Below the pieces are notes generated by a model. It worked only from the letters and a program-made list of their open reading frames with translations. It made no database searches and was not told the DNA's origin. Positions 49,501-59,979 of a stretch of 64,000 nt of DNA are shown one piece after another; the stretch's first letter is position 1, and every line of letters begins with the position of its first letter. The position numbers and the translations under genes are program-made. Origin of the DNA: Polyodon spathula (Eukaryota; Chordata; Actinopteri; Acipenseriformes; Polyodontidae); NCBI RefSeq assembly GCF_017654505.1, contig NC_054538.1, positions 59,496,684 through 59,560,683 on the forward strand, given 5' to 3'.

Positions 49501-50040
49501 GTAGATTTAATTTTTGATGCTGATGTATGTTTTTAGGCTGGGAAGCCTATTGTTGTTACAATTCTTCTATTATTTTTATTAAAATATTACTACCATAAGA
49601 TGTAATTGCATGGTAGTAATACATTAAGGCTACAAATACAATGGTTACTAAACAATTGTATTTGACTGTGATATTAATTGTCGGAATTAATCAAAAGTTG
49701 TCATTCATTTCACCATGCCTTAAATACCGTGCCTGAAGGTACTGATCGTGTGACACACAAAAGGCTCCCTGATTGCAGCCCCCACTTCAAGTTCAATAAC
49801 ACAATTTGCCCAAAGAGTCCAGAAATAAAGCAAATTCCTTGTACAAAAGTTGCGGTATGTACAGACCCCAAGATCATTGAGCAACTTTTCGTTTACAAAA
49901 CTTACAAAAGTTCTTTGAATTAACACATTAGCACAATTCTTTACAAACTAATCTGAACTGTCAAACTGAACGAAAAAAAGAGAGCAAGAGATGTTATGCA
50001 GGAATTTCTTTTAAAGTTTGTTTATTTTTCAATTGGTTAT
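46515..50040. other. Intron-like region
   Basis: Open frames at 47289-47498, 47528-47818, 47910-48185 and 49678-49923 show no domain, no codon-like bias and no splice support. A (TTTA)n tract is near 49371-49400. Confidence 0.35.
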
Positions 50041-50056
50041 TTTAATGTTTTCCCAG

Positions 50057-50119
50057 GTATAGCTGTTTCAACTGACGCATTTGTCAGTGTGAATCCACTT
50101 GTAGAGAAGATCGAAAATA
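50057..50119 (+). CDS. Candidate penultimate host exon, copy 1 (phase 1-1)
   Basis: The acceptor TTTTCCCAG at 50056 and the donor AATA|GTGAGA frame 63 nt that read G-IAVSTDAFVSVNPLVEKIEN in phase 1 and leave one base. It is less acidic than the upstream candidates. The open frame continues past the donor to 50337, but the strong GTGAGA donor suggests this extension is intron. The duplication breakpoint lies only 16 bases upstream of the exon. Confidence 0.5.
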
Positions 50120-51360
50120 GTGAGATTGACGAAGGTGACTTCTTTTATCATAACCATAGACAATATATAAAAACAGCTTTTATTGAACTTCCTATTTCCT
50201 TTCTGTCAGCCATTGATATTCCTTTCATAGCTTTGTATCTGCTAGAAAATACTTTTGTGTCACCTATTGACGTAAATGCACTGTGCACTTGTCTTAACCT
50301 TTTCCTTGGAGCTGTCCCAAAAGAGAGACAGTTCTAGGTCGCCAAACCCTTTAGCGTGGTAGTTTGAAAACTTTTTTTTTTTTTTTTGGTTTGAAGCCCA
50401 ATGCAATTTATTTTATATGAACATTTTAATTAAACACATAGCCACCAGTTTGTCAGAAGACAACCTGTCAATGTGCTAACGTATATGTTTTCAGGAGAAT
50501 GTGATCAAATCCAATGTTAAAAAATAAGAAAGGAAAGCTGACAGACATAGAATGCGGGGATGATATAATTGAATTCAACCATTTAAGACCATTTTGGGAG
50601 AGCTTTAATAAGAGAGTGGGATAAACAAAAAGCCTTACAGTGCTAAAGGTATTTCATTTCTGGGGTTGACTTTGCTGTAGTTTTGTGAGAAGTGCTCACA
50701 GAGGAAGGACATTGATTTTTATTTCATCAACAATGATGTGAAAATTACAGGCCTCCCTGTAGCTAAATCCAGATGGGCCTACTTTCCAGTGGAACTGCCT
50801 CCCAGAAATCATTTGGTTTAGAACTATATTTTATGTTTTCCTTCCCTAAAGGCACCCGCTCTTCTTAAACTTTTACATGACACAATTATTAGCAGTAACC
50901 TGCTGGATCAGCACAGCGATTTAAGTCCCAACTTGCCTCAAACTACAGCATTTAGGCTTTAAAGCCAATATGCGGTACTGTACAAGGGGTTGGACAAAAT
51001 ATTTTTTACTTATACAATAATGTGTACTGTCTTGAGTAATGGTAGCACTTTCCAATAATCCCCTATATTATCTTCTTTTTCTGTCAGCTCTGAATATAAT
51101 TGGCTTGATACTTGTAGGTGCTTAAGTCTAATCTACAATGTGTTGTAGCTGTCCTGTTAATAAACGGTAGAATATGTAGCTTAATTAGAGCATTGTTTGT
51201 CTCATTTGTCCTGTTTTCATCTTGCACCGTGATGATTTCCCAATTGCAAGGCATCATGGGGGTTACATGCAGTAATATCCTGTAATAATGTCTCATTCGG
51301 TCTCTTAGTGCCTTACCTATAGAGGGCAGGGTGAGTCATACAATCAAGAGAAGTCATCAG
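50120..51360. other. Intron-like sequence within duplication copy 1
   Basis: A T-rich homopolymer run is near 50373-50388. No element is recognised. The minus-strand frame at 51084-51296 is identical in both copies but shows no domain. Confidence 0.35.
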
Positions 51361-51369
51361 TCCTTACTG

Positions 51370-51655
51370 GGGATTTTGCAGGGAGCATTGCATTGGCAAG
51401 CCCACAGATGCCCGGCCAGTCTACAGGGGTCACTGGTGCACGGTGAGCCGAGGACACCCTGGCCGACCTAAGCCCTCCCCACCCGGGCGACGCTCGGCCA
51501 ATTGTGCGCCGCCCCTTGGGAGCTCTCGTCCACGGTTGGCAGTGGAATAGCCTGGACTCAAACTGGCGACGTCCAGGCTATAGGGCGCATCCTGCGCTCC
51601 ATGAGGAACACCTTTACCGGCTCTGCCACTATTGTGGGTTAAGGAGGCAAACATG
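51370..51655 (-). mobile_element. tRNA-derived SINE (copy 1)
   Basis: On the minus strand the A box TGGCAGAGCCGG (complement of 51617-51628) is followed about 55 bases later by a B box-like AGTTTGAGTCC (51554-51564), the RNA polymerase III promoter pair of a tRNA-derived SINE. The body is GC-rich (GGGCGACGCTCGGCC), unlike its surroundings. The 3' limit near 51370 is approximate. Confidence 0.75.
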
Positions 51656-51943
51656 TCAGGGACTCCTCATCATACTACAATAGACCCTACAGGACAGGTG
51701 TCCGATGAGCTCAAGCAGACTTTGGGGCTGGACTTGGCTTGGAAGTGGAATCAGAGGAAGTCCAGGGTCTTCATTTCTTCTCCTGTTGTGGGGAATTGCT
51801 ATGTTGAGGGAGCATAACTGGAAATTCTAAATTGGGGATAAAATGTGGTGTTAAATAATTGTCACTGTTGCATTGCATAGTTAATAAGGTAGGGACCTTT
51901 TTATACAGTGGTAGTTCAGTCCCACTCGGTTAGTGGGAGAACA

Positions 51944-52018
<75 letters not shown>
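51944..52018. repeat. (AT)n microsatellite (copy 1)
   Basis: A long uninterrupted AT tract. The flanking bases differ between the two duplication copies. Confidence 0.95.
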
Positions 52019-52805
52019 ATATGCCAGTAGTTAGCGGCCACTCACTCTGGTTCGTTGCCCCTTTAAAAATAGACCCAGGACACAACACTTGAGTTTTAAA
52101 GCGCTGACGGCAAACGGTTGTGTCTCTTGATCACTATAGCTATAAGTGTATTAATCAGTGTCTTTCTAAACAGAATATTTTTTAAAACAATACATTACTT
52201 TTAAATTAGTGGCAGTGTCTGGTATTTTTTTTTTCTAGTAGTTGCAGCTCTCATATCTACTGAGGATTGTTTCTCATTGCTCATTAAAATGTAACACTAT
52301 ATCACCCAACAGAAAAGCTAGTTTAAATGTATTCACCACAACATATTTAGAAAATACACTAACATAGTTTTAAAGGTTTTCAACGTGCCACTAATTTAAA
52401 TTTATAACACCACACAGAGAAACTGCTTAACTTGACAATGTTTATTATAACAGTTTTGAATTAACTTAAAAATAAAATGTACAAGTATATCAATTAATAT
52501 AATGTGTTTGTTTTTATTGTCCCTCCAAAGTGAGTTCCATGTGGAAATAGAAAGAGTTGCCGTGTTAAATTTAAGTACCTGAGTTTTCTGAATATAAAAA
52601 CAAGGGTTGCTCTTCATCATTTATCTGGCATGGTCCTGATAAATACATAGTTAGCCATAATGGAGCTGGTTGTCAATCAGAATGTCACTGCTGACCTTTA
52701 TTATGCCATTCATTTGATCGGGCTCAAGCTGTCCTTTATATGCTGCCATAAGGTACTGCTGAAAGGGATGACAAACTTTTACGCTGTTATAACACAGTAA
52801 TCAGG

Positions 52806-52862
52806 ATATATATATATAGATAATATATTATTATAATATATATATATATATTATATAGATAT
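52806..52862. repeat. Imperfect AT-rich microsatellite (copy 1)
   Basis: TATA runs interrupted by GATA/TTAT. The corresponding tract of copy 2 at 58733-58815 is longer and has different flanks. Confidence 0.85.
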
Positions 52863-53102
52863 CTATGATATCCAAATGTTACTACTTAGTCAAAATGTTA
52901 CTAGAATATGTTTAGTACTATAAAATATATTATACAAATATGGACTACAATAGTATCTGACGGGATTATATTATATACCCTGGTGGACACTATATCAACA
53001 CAATTGAGCTGTCTAGTCCATATATGTTTTGTTAAACCCTGAAAGACTTTCTCTGCATTCTGTTTCCAGACAGCAGCACAGAACTCTCACAAAAGGTGGT
53101 TC

Positions 53103-53183
53103 AAGTCTTCAGGCTTTTGGTATTTCTCCAAGTCTTTAGACCTATGGTATTTCTTCAAGTCTTCAGGCTTGTGGTATTTCTCC
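53103..53183 (+). repeat. 27-bp minisatellite, three units (copy 1)
   Basis: Three units of AAGTCTTCAGGCTTNTGGTA plus TTTCTCC type. The period is a multiple of three, so the phase-1 frame after the acceptor-like TTCTGTTTCCAG (53069) encodes repeats of the VFRLLVFLQ type and stays open to about 53250. The repeat recurs at 59040-59120. Confidence 0.85.
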
Positions 53184-54013
53184 ATGACTTCTATAAGTCT
53201 ATCACTCCTCTACTCGTCACAACACTTTCATGTAGTATTCTGTTTATATAAGAAGGATAGTTATGGAAAATAAAGTATGCTTAAACCAAAATTAAACAAC
53301 TGAATTCAGAGAATTCGTTTCCTTAGATCAAGCACCACCATGTGCTTTACAACGCAAGTTAATTTGGACCAGTGCGATTTGTCTGTTCATTCTGTCATAG
53401 GATATGAATAAATGCAAGATAGATTTCAAAGTGAGATCCAGTAGGAAAAATATTCATTTTGGACTTTTAAATATGAAAAAGTAACTACTGTAGATATCTC
53501 AACAGTTAGTTTAGCTGTTATGCAAATGTTAAACATTTCGAATTGCATTTAAACGTATTAGAAAAATGAATGTCAAATATAGATATTGTCAATGGTGTTT
53601 ATTAACTATTCAGTATTTATTTATAGACTATTCCATATACACATGTTGTAATTTATTTAATTTATCCATTTATCAATTGAAGTGTTATTATCTCATCTGT
53701 TATCAACATTAAATATGATACATTTTAAATGTTTTTAATGTTAAGGTTTAAACATTTAGGCAATTAAGCAGAATTTTATGTGTATTAAGATGTGTGTTTT
53801 TAGAACCTAACAACTAAGAAATAAACATAAGGGTCACATAAACACTCATAAGTTTGTTTCCCATTAACTTCAAATTGTCTCCTTTCAAAAACAGGAGCTG
53901 ACTAAAGACTGTAGCAAACATTTGAAAATGTGGCCTAATGATTCTTTTTGCTTTATCACCTCTGCAACAAAATCAACCCTTTTCTAAGTCAAACCTCTTG
54001 TCTCTTTTCACAG

Positions 54014-54042
54014 GTGTGGCTGGTGATATGAAAGATCCATGA
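54014..54042 (+). CDS. Candidate terminal host exon, copy 1 (stop at 54040-54042)
   Basis: A fine acceptor (CTTGTCTCTTTTCACAG) precedes GTGTGGCTGG. Joined in phase 1 to the preceding exon it reads S(or G)-VAGDMKDP and stops at TGA. AATAAA (54043-54048) starts directly after the stop codon but is too close to be the only polyadenylation signal; others occur downstream, for example at 55301. This marks the likely end of the host coding region. Confidence 0.5.
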
Positions 54043-55930
54043 AATAAAAAATAAGAAGACAATCCGTTTCTTTCCGAGACATCAGATGGTGTGAAGGCAC
54101 ATATAACAACAATATGTACACAGCTGGAGGTTTATTATGGGCTAGAGGAACATAACACACATTCATTAATTTTTATGTAGCTTGATTTTTTTAAATCTCT
54201 TTCATAAAACTGTATCAAAGGTTTTTTAGGTTTGTGGTTGCTGTGAGCTGTAATTGAGTATCCTTCAGGAAGATGAACTCATGTGTTAATGGTGCATGAG
54301 AGTATTAATTCAGGCAGTAGGTGCTGCTGGTACCAGGCAGTCATTCACATTCTGAACACTTTTTTGTGAAGGTAGTTTTACTGCTGTGTCAGATCTGTAG
54401 TAAAAACCTGAAGTGCAATTGTAATACTGTAATATTGTAATACAGCAGAAGTGAAAACCTTTTAAAATGTGTTCTACTTAGAGAGAACATAAATGCAGAA
54501 AACCAGATCTACTTTACCATTAACAAATGCAAACTGACAAGTTACTACTAAGTTACAGCTAATGGTGAACCTTTTCAGTGCTAATGCTTTGAGGTTCCTC
54601 TTGTTTCTGAAACAATGAGGACACATACACTAATAATTGTAAAGTTGTCACTTCTTTGAACAACCATAATTTTAAGACGCGGTTCAGTGTTGCTTGTGCT
54701 TACTGACTGATGTGACAGTACCCTGCAGAATACATGTAGGCAAGGAAAGTGTTTCATCAACATGACATATTACATCAACAAAAATAATTTCAAAAGATGC
54801 TTAAGTGCATTGACTAGTGTTTAACTACTTGTTGCCCATTGCAAAGTAGATAGCTTTTTACAAATTAAACGCTAATTATTTTGTGATCTAATGCTGTTCT
54901 GAGTTGTTAAAGCCAAATTATTCTTTACAAAAATGTCCAGTGCATGGCTGTTTTGCTTGTGACTATATTCAGTTAGCATAATAGGTTTGATTATACATTG
55001 TCATCAGGAAATAGATTTTGTTCTTATGTGTCATGGATTTGCCTTATCTGAAATTTTACTACAGGGAAACAAAACAATTTTTTTTATTATTATTATTATT
55101 ATGGATTAGATGATTTGATGTAAGCGCAAATACTTGTATTCTGTTGCTTGCAAATGAGTTGTAATTAATAGTAAATAATGCAATGGCTGATTAAATGCCT
55201 TTATGTTCTTTAAGTTGTTGCAAACAAACAAACAAACAATTTTTACATCAAACATTTAGAAAGAAATGATGCCTTCATACTATGATGTTTGTTAAAAATG
55301 AATAAAATAAGTCAAATAATTGATTCATGCCGGAATACCTGTTATTCTGTATAATGTTAATTATTAAATGTTATGAGTACTGATTATTTGTATGTCAGAG
55401 TCTTGTTATTTGTCAGACTGGGGAGGCAGTGAGTGCTAAAGGTTACAATTATAATCGGGGTTAAGCCCGGAGCACACTGCCCGATGCGATCGTCGTGTCT
55501 CAATGGAGTAAGTCGCATTCCCAAAAAATCTCTTTGCGAGCGGGCATCGCACGCTGCCTGATGAAATTACAGAAAGGAACGCACAATTTGTGAGTTTTTC
55601 TTGATGTTTGACCTGCCCATGATGCATAAAGAAGTACAGTGGCAATGGGGCGAATAGGTGAAAGCATAAGGCTATGGCAGTACTAATACCTACAATTTTG
55701 GCTGAAGGCAAAGTTGGTATATGTATGTATGTAACATCATCTTTTGAAAACTAGCCCTGATGCCAATATAAGCATTGTACTTTATAACTATTAGGCTAAA
55801 TAAACACTTAGATACTTAAATACTTAAACACATGCTGCTATAACCGTGGTGTATTATTAATTTATTAATAGCGTTATAATGAAATTATACCAAATCACAT
55901 TTATCTACAATGAAGGGAAAACATAATGTC
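54043..55930 (+). other. Possible 3' UTR and flanking sequence, copy 1
   Basis: No repeat is recognised in the first part. Near 55455-55500 there is a GC-rich stretch (GTTAAGCCCGGAGCACACTG) that looks like a DNA-transposon terminus, but the partner end was not found. Short ATT and AAAC repeats are near 55083 and 55226. Confidence 0.3.
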
Positions 55931-55946
55931 TTTAATGTTTTCCCAG

Positions 55947-56009
55947 GTATAGCTGTTTCAACTGACGCATTTGTCAGTGTGAATCCACTTGTAGAGAAGA
56001 TCGAAAATA
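55947..56009 (+). CDS. Candidate penultimate host exon, copy 2 (phase 1-1)
   Basis: Identical to 50057-50119, including the donor. The 16 bases before the exon are duplicated but the bases further upstream come from the 3' flank of copy 1, so its branch-point environment differs. If recognised, it could follow copy 1's exon in frame, because both are phase 1-1. Confidence 0.4.
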
Positions 56010-57259
56010 GTGAGATTGACGAAGGTGACTTCTTTTATCATAACCATAGACAATATATAAAAACAGCTTTTATTGAACTTCCTATTTCCTTTCTGTCAGC
56101 CATTGATATTCCTTTCATAGCTTTGTATCTGCTAGAAAATACTTTTGTGTCACCTATTGACGTAAATGCACTGTGCACTTGTCTTAACCTTTTCCTTGGA
56201 GCTGTCCCAAAAGAGAGACAGTTCTAGGTCGCCAAACCCTTTAGCGTGGTAGTTTGAAAACTTTTTTTTTTTTTTTTGGTTTGAAGCCCAATGCAATTTA
56301 TTTTATATGAACATTTTAATTAAACACATAGCCACCAGTTTGTCAGAAGACAACCTGTCAATGTGCTAACGTATATGTTTTCAGGAGAATGTGATCAAAT
56401 CCAATGTTAAAAAATAAGAAAGGAAAGCTGACAGACATAGAATGCGGGGATGATATAATTGAATTCAACCATTTAAGACCATTTTGGGAGAGCTTTAATA
56501 AGAGAGTGGGATAAACAAAAAGCCTTACAGTGCTAAAGGTATTTCATTTCTGGGGTTGACTTTGCTGTAGTTTTGTGAGAAGTGCTCACAGAGGAAGGAC
56601 ATTGATTTTTATTTCATCAACAATGATGTGAAAATTACAGGCCTCCCTGTAGCTAAATCCAGATGGGCCTACTTTCCAGTGGAACTGCCTCCCAGAAATC
56701 ATTTGGTTTAGAACTATATTTTATGTTTTCCTTCCCTAAAGGCACCCGCTCTTCTTAAACTTTTACATGACACAATTATTAGCAGTAACCTGCTGGATCA
56801 GCACAGCGATTTAAGTCCCAACTTGCCTCAAACTACAGCATTTAGGCTTTAAAGCCAATATGCGGTACTGTACAAGGGGTTGGACAAAATATTTTTTACT
56901 TATACAATAATGTGTACTGTCTTGAGTAATGGTAGCACTTTCCAATAATCCCCTATATTATCTTCTTTTTCTGTCAGCTCTGAATATAATTGGCTTGATA
57001 CTTGTAGGTGCTTAAGTCTAATCTACAATGTGTTGTAGCTGTCCTGTTAATAAACGGTAGAATATGTAGCTTAATTAGAGCATTGTTTGTCTCATTTGTC
57101 CTGTTTTCATCTTGCACCGTGATGATTTCCCAATTGCAAGGCATCATGGGGGTTACATGCAGTAATATCCTGTAATAATGTCTCATTCGGTCTCTTAGTG
57201 CCTTACCTATAGAGGGCAGGGTGAGTCATACAATCAAGAGAAGTCATCAGTCCTTACTG

Positions 57260-57545
57260 GGGATTTTGCAGGGAGCATTGCATTGGCAAGCCCACAGATG
57301 CCCGGCCAGTCTACAGGGGTCGTTGGTGCACGTTTTGCCGAGGACACCCTGGCCGACCTAAGACCTCCCCACCCGGGCGACGCTCGGCCAATTGTACGCC
57401 GCCCCTTGGGAGCTCTCGTCCACGGTCGGCAGTGGAATAGCCTGGACTCAAACTGGTGACCTCCAGGCTATAGGGCGCATCCTGCGCTCCATGAGGAACA
57501 CCTTTACCGGCTCTGCCACTATTGTGGGTTAAGGAGGCAAACATG
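57260..57545 (-). mobile_element. tRNA-derived SINE (copy 2)
   Basis: The same SINE as at 51370-51655, in the duplicated block. Ten substitutions separate the two, all between about 51432 and 51571 in copy 1 coordinates. One of them changes the CGTCC beside the B box to CCTCC. Confidence 0.75.
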
Positions 57546-57849
57546 TCAGGGACTCCTCATCATACTACAATAGACCCTACAGGACAGGTGTCCGATGAGC
57601 TCAAGCAGACTTTGGGGCTGGACTTGGCTTGGAAGTGGAATCAGAGGAAGTCCAGGGTCTTCATTTCTTCTCCTGTTGTGGGGAATTGCTATGTTGAGGG
57701 AGCATAACTGGAAATTCTAAATTGGGGATAAAATGTGGTGTTAAATAATTGTCACTGTTGCATTGCATAGTTAATAAGGTAGGGACCTTTTTATACAGTG
57801 GTAGTTCAGTCCCACTCGGTTAGTGGGAGAACATTCAGCCCTCTTGCAA

Positions 57850-57880
57850 TATTATATATAATATATATAAGTGTAATATA

Positions 57881-57945
<65 letters not shown>
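57850..57945. repeat. (AT)n microsatellite (copy 2)
   Basis: An AT tract with a more irregular left flank than copy 1; the inserted bases (AGCCCTCTTGCAATATT) are absent from copy 1. Confidence 0.93.
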
Positions 57946-57947
<2 letters not shown>

Positions 57948-58732
57948 TTCTATCACTAGCGGCCACTCACTCTGGTTCGTCACCCCTTTAAAAATAGACC
58001 CAGGACACAACACTTGAGTTTTAAAGCGCTGACGGCAAACGGTTGTGTCTCTTGATCACTATAGCTATAAGTGTATTAATCAGTGTCTTTCTAAACAGAA
58101 TATTTTTTAAAACAATACATTACTTTTAAATTAGTGGCAGTGTCTGGTATTTTTTTTTTCTAGTAGTTGCAGCTCTCATATCTACTGAGGATTGTTTCTC
58201 ATTGCTCATTAAAATGTAACACTATATCACCCAACAGAAAAGCTAGTTTAAATGTATTCACCACAACATATTTAGAAAATACACTAACATAGTTTTAAAG
58301 GTTTTCAACGTGCCACTAATTTAAATTTATAACACCACACAGAGAAACTGCTTAACTTGACAATGTTTATTATAACAGTTTTGAATTAACTTAAAAATAA
58401 AATGTACAAGTATATCAATTAATATAATGTGTTTGTTTTTATTGTCCCTCCAAAGTGAGTTCCATGTGGAAATAGAAAGAGTTGCCGTGTTAAATTTAAG
58501 TACCTGAGTTTTCTGAATATAAAAACAAGGGTTGCTCTTCATCATTTATCTGGCATGGTCCTGATAAATACATAGTTAGCCATAATGGAGCTGGTTGTCA
58601 ATCAGAATGTCACTGCTGACCTTTATTATGCCATTCATTTGATCGGGCTCAAGCTGTCCTTTTATGCTGCCATAAAGGTACTGCTGAATTCCTATATTGT
58701 TTGAAATGCGACAATATTTTTGTCATCCTTAG

Positions 58733-58792
<60 letters not shown>

Positions 58793-58815
58793 TTATATAT
58801 ATATATATATATAAT
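58733..58815. repeat. (AT)n microsatellite (copy 2, second tract)
   Basis: A long TA tract with a TTC interruption. The bases preceding it (near 58688-58732) have no counterpart in copy 1. Confidence 0.93.
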
Positions 58816-59039
58816 ATTGATGATAGTCAAAATGTTACTAGAATATGTTTAGTACTATAAAATATATTATACAAATATGGACTACAATAGTATCTGACGG
58901 GATTATATTATATACCCTGGTGGACACTATATCAACACAATTGAGCTGTCTAGTCCATATATGTTTTGTTAAACCCTGAAAGACTTTCTCTGCATTCTGT
59001 TTCCAGACAGCAGCACAGAACTCTCACAAAAGGTGGTTC

Positions 59040-59120
59040 AAGTCTTCAGGCTTTTGGTATTTCTCCAAGTCTTTAGACCTATGGTATTTCTTCAAGTCTT
59101 CAGGCTTGTGGTATTTCTCC
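59040..59120 (+). repeat. 27-bp minisatellite, three units (copy 2)
   Basis: Identical to 53103-53183. Confidence 0.85.
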
Positions 59121-59950
59121 ATGACTTCTATAAGTCTATCACTCCTCTACTCGTCACAACACTTTCATGTAGTATTCTGTTTATATAAGAAGGATAGTTA
59201 TGGAAAATAAAGTATGCTTAAACCAAAATTAAACAACTGAATTCAGAGAATTCGTTTCCTTAGATCAAGCACCACCATGTGCTTTACAACGCAAGTTAAT
59301 TTGGACCAGTGCGATTTGTCTGTTCATTCTGTCATAGGATATGAATAAATGCAAGATAGATTTCAAAGTGAGATCCAGTAGGAAAAATATTCATTTTGGA
59401 CTTTTAAATATGAAAAAGTAACTACTGTAGATATCTCAACAGTTAGTTTAGCTGTTATGCAAATGTTAAACATTTCGAATTGCATTTAAACGTATTAGAA
59501 AAATGAATGTCAAATATAGATATTGTCAATGGTGTTTATTAACTATTCAGTATTTATTTATAGACTATTCCATATACACATGTTGTAATTTATTTAATTT
59601 ATCCATTTATCAATTGAAGTGTTATTATCTCATCTGTTATCAACATTAAATATGATACATTTTAAATGTTTTTAATGTTAAGGTTTAAACATTTAGGCAA
59701 TTAAGCAGAATTTTATGTGTATTAAGATGTGTGTTTTTAGAACCTAACAACTAAGAAATAAACATAAGGGTCACATAAACACTCATAAGTTTGTTTCCCA
59801 TTAACTTCAAATTGTCTCCTTTCAAAAACAGGAGCTGACTAAAGACTGTAGCAAACATTTGAAAATGTGGCCTAATGATTCTTTTTGCTTTATCACCTCT
59901 GCAACAAAATCAACCCTTTTCTAAGTCAAACCTCTTGTCTCTTTTCACAG

Positions 59951-59979
59951 GTGTGGCTGGTGATATGAAAGATCCATGA
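59951..59979 (+). CDS. Candidate terminal host exon, copy 2
   Basis: Identical to the exon at 54014-54042, with the same acceptor and TGA. If both duplicated copies are real, the locus has two alternative but identical 3' ends. Confidence 0.4.

Larger units (their letters stand above)
50041..55930 (+). repeat. Tandem segmental duplication, copy 1 (5890 bp)
   Basis: The sequence from TTTAATGTTTTCCCAG (50041) to ACATAATGTC (55930) recurs head-to-tail from 55931. The junction shares only TTT. The offset between copies is 5890 up to the first AT tract, 5925 after it and 5937 after the second, so the length differences sit in the microsatellites. It contains two candidate host exons, a SINE, AT tracts and a minisatellite. 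Confidence 0.95.

Noticed and set aside
49996..50337. A 113-codon frame, repeated at 55910-56227, as a single gene
   Set aside because: The good acceptor at 50056 and donor at 50120 lie inside it. The upstream start differs between the copies, and the rest is better explained as intron.
55436..55711. 91-codon minus-strand frame identical in both duplication copies
   Set aside because: The identity follows from the duplication itself. The translated end merely reflects a terminus-like GC-rich segment.
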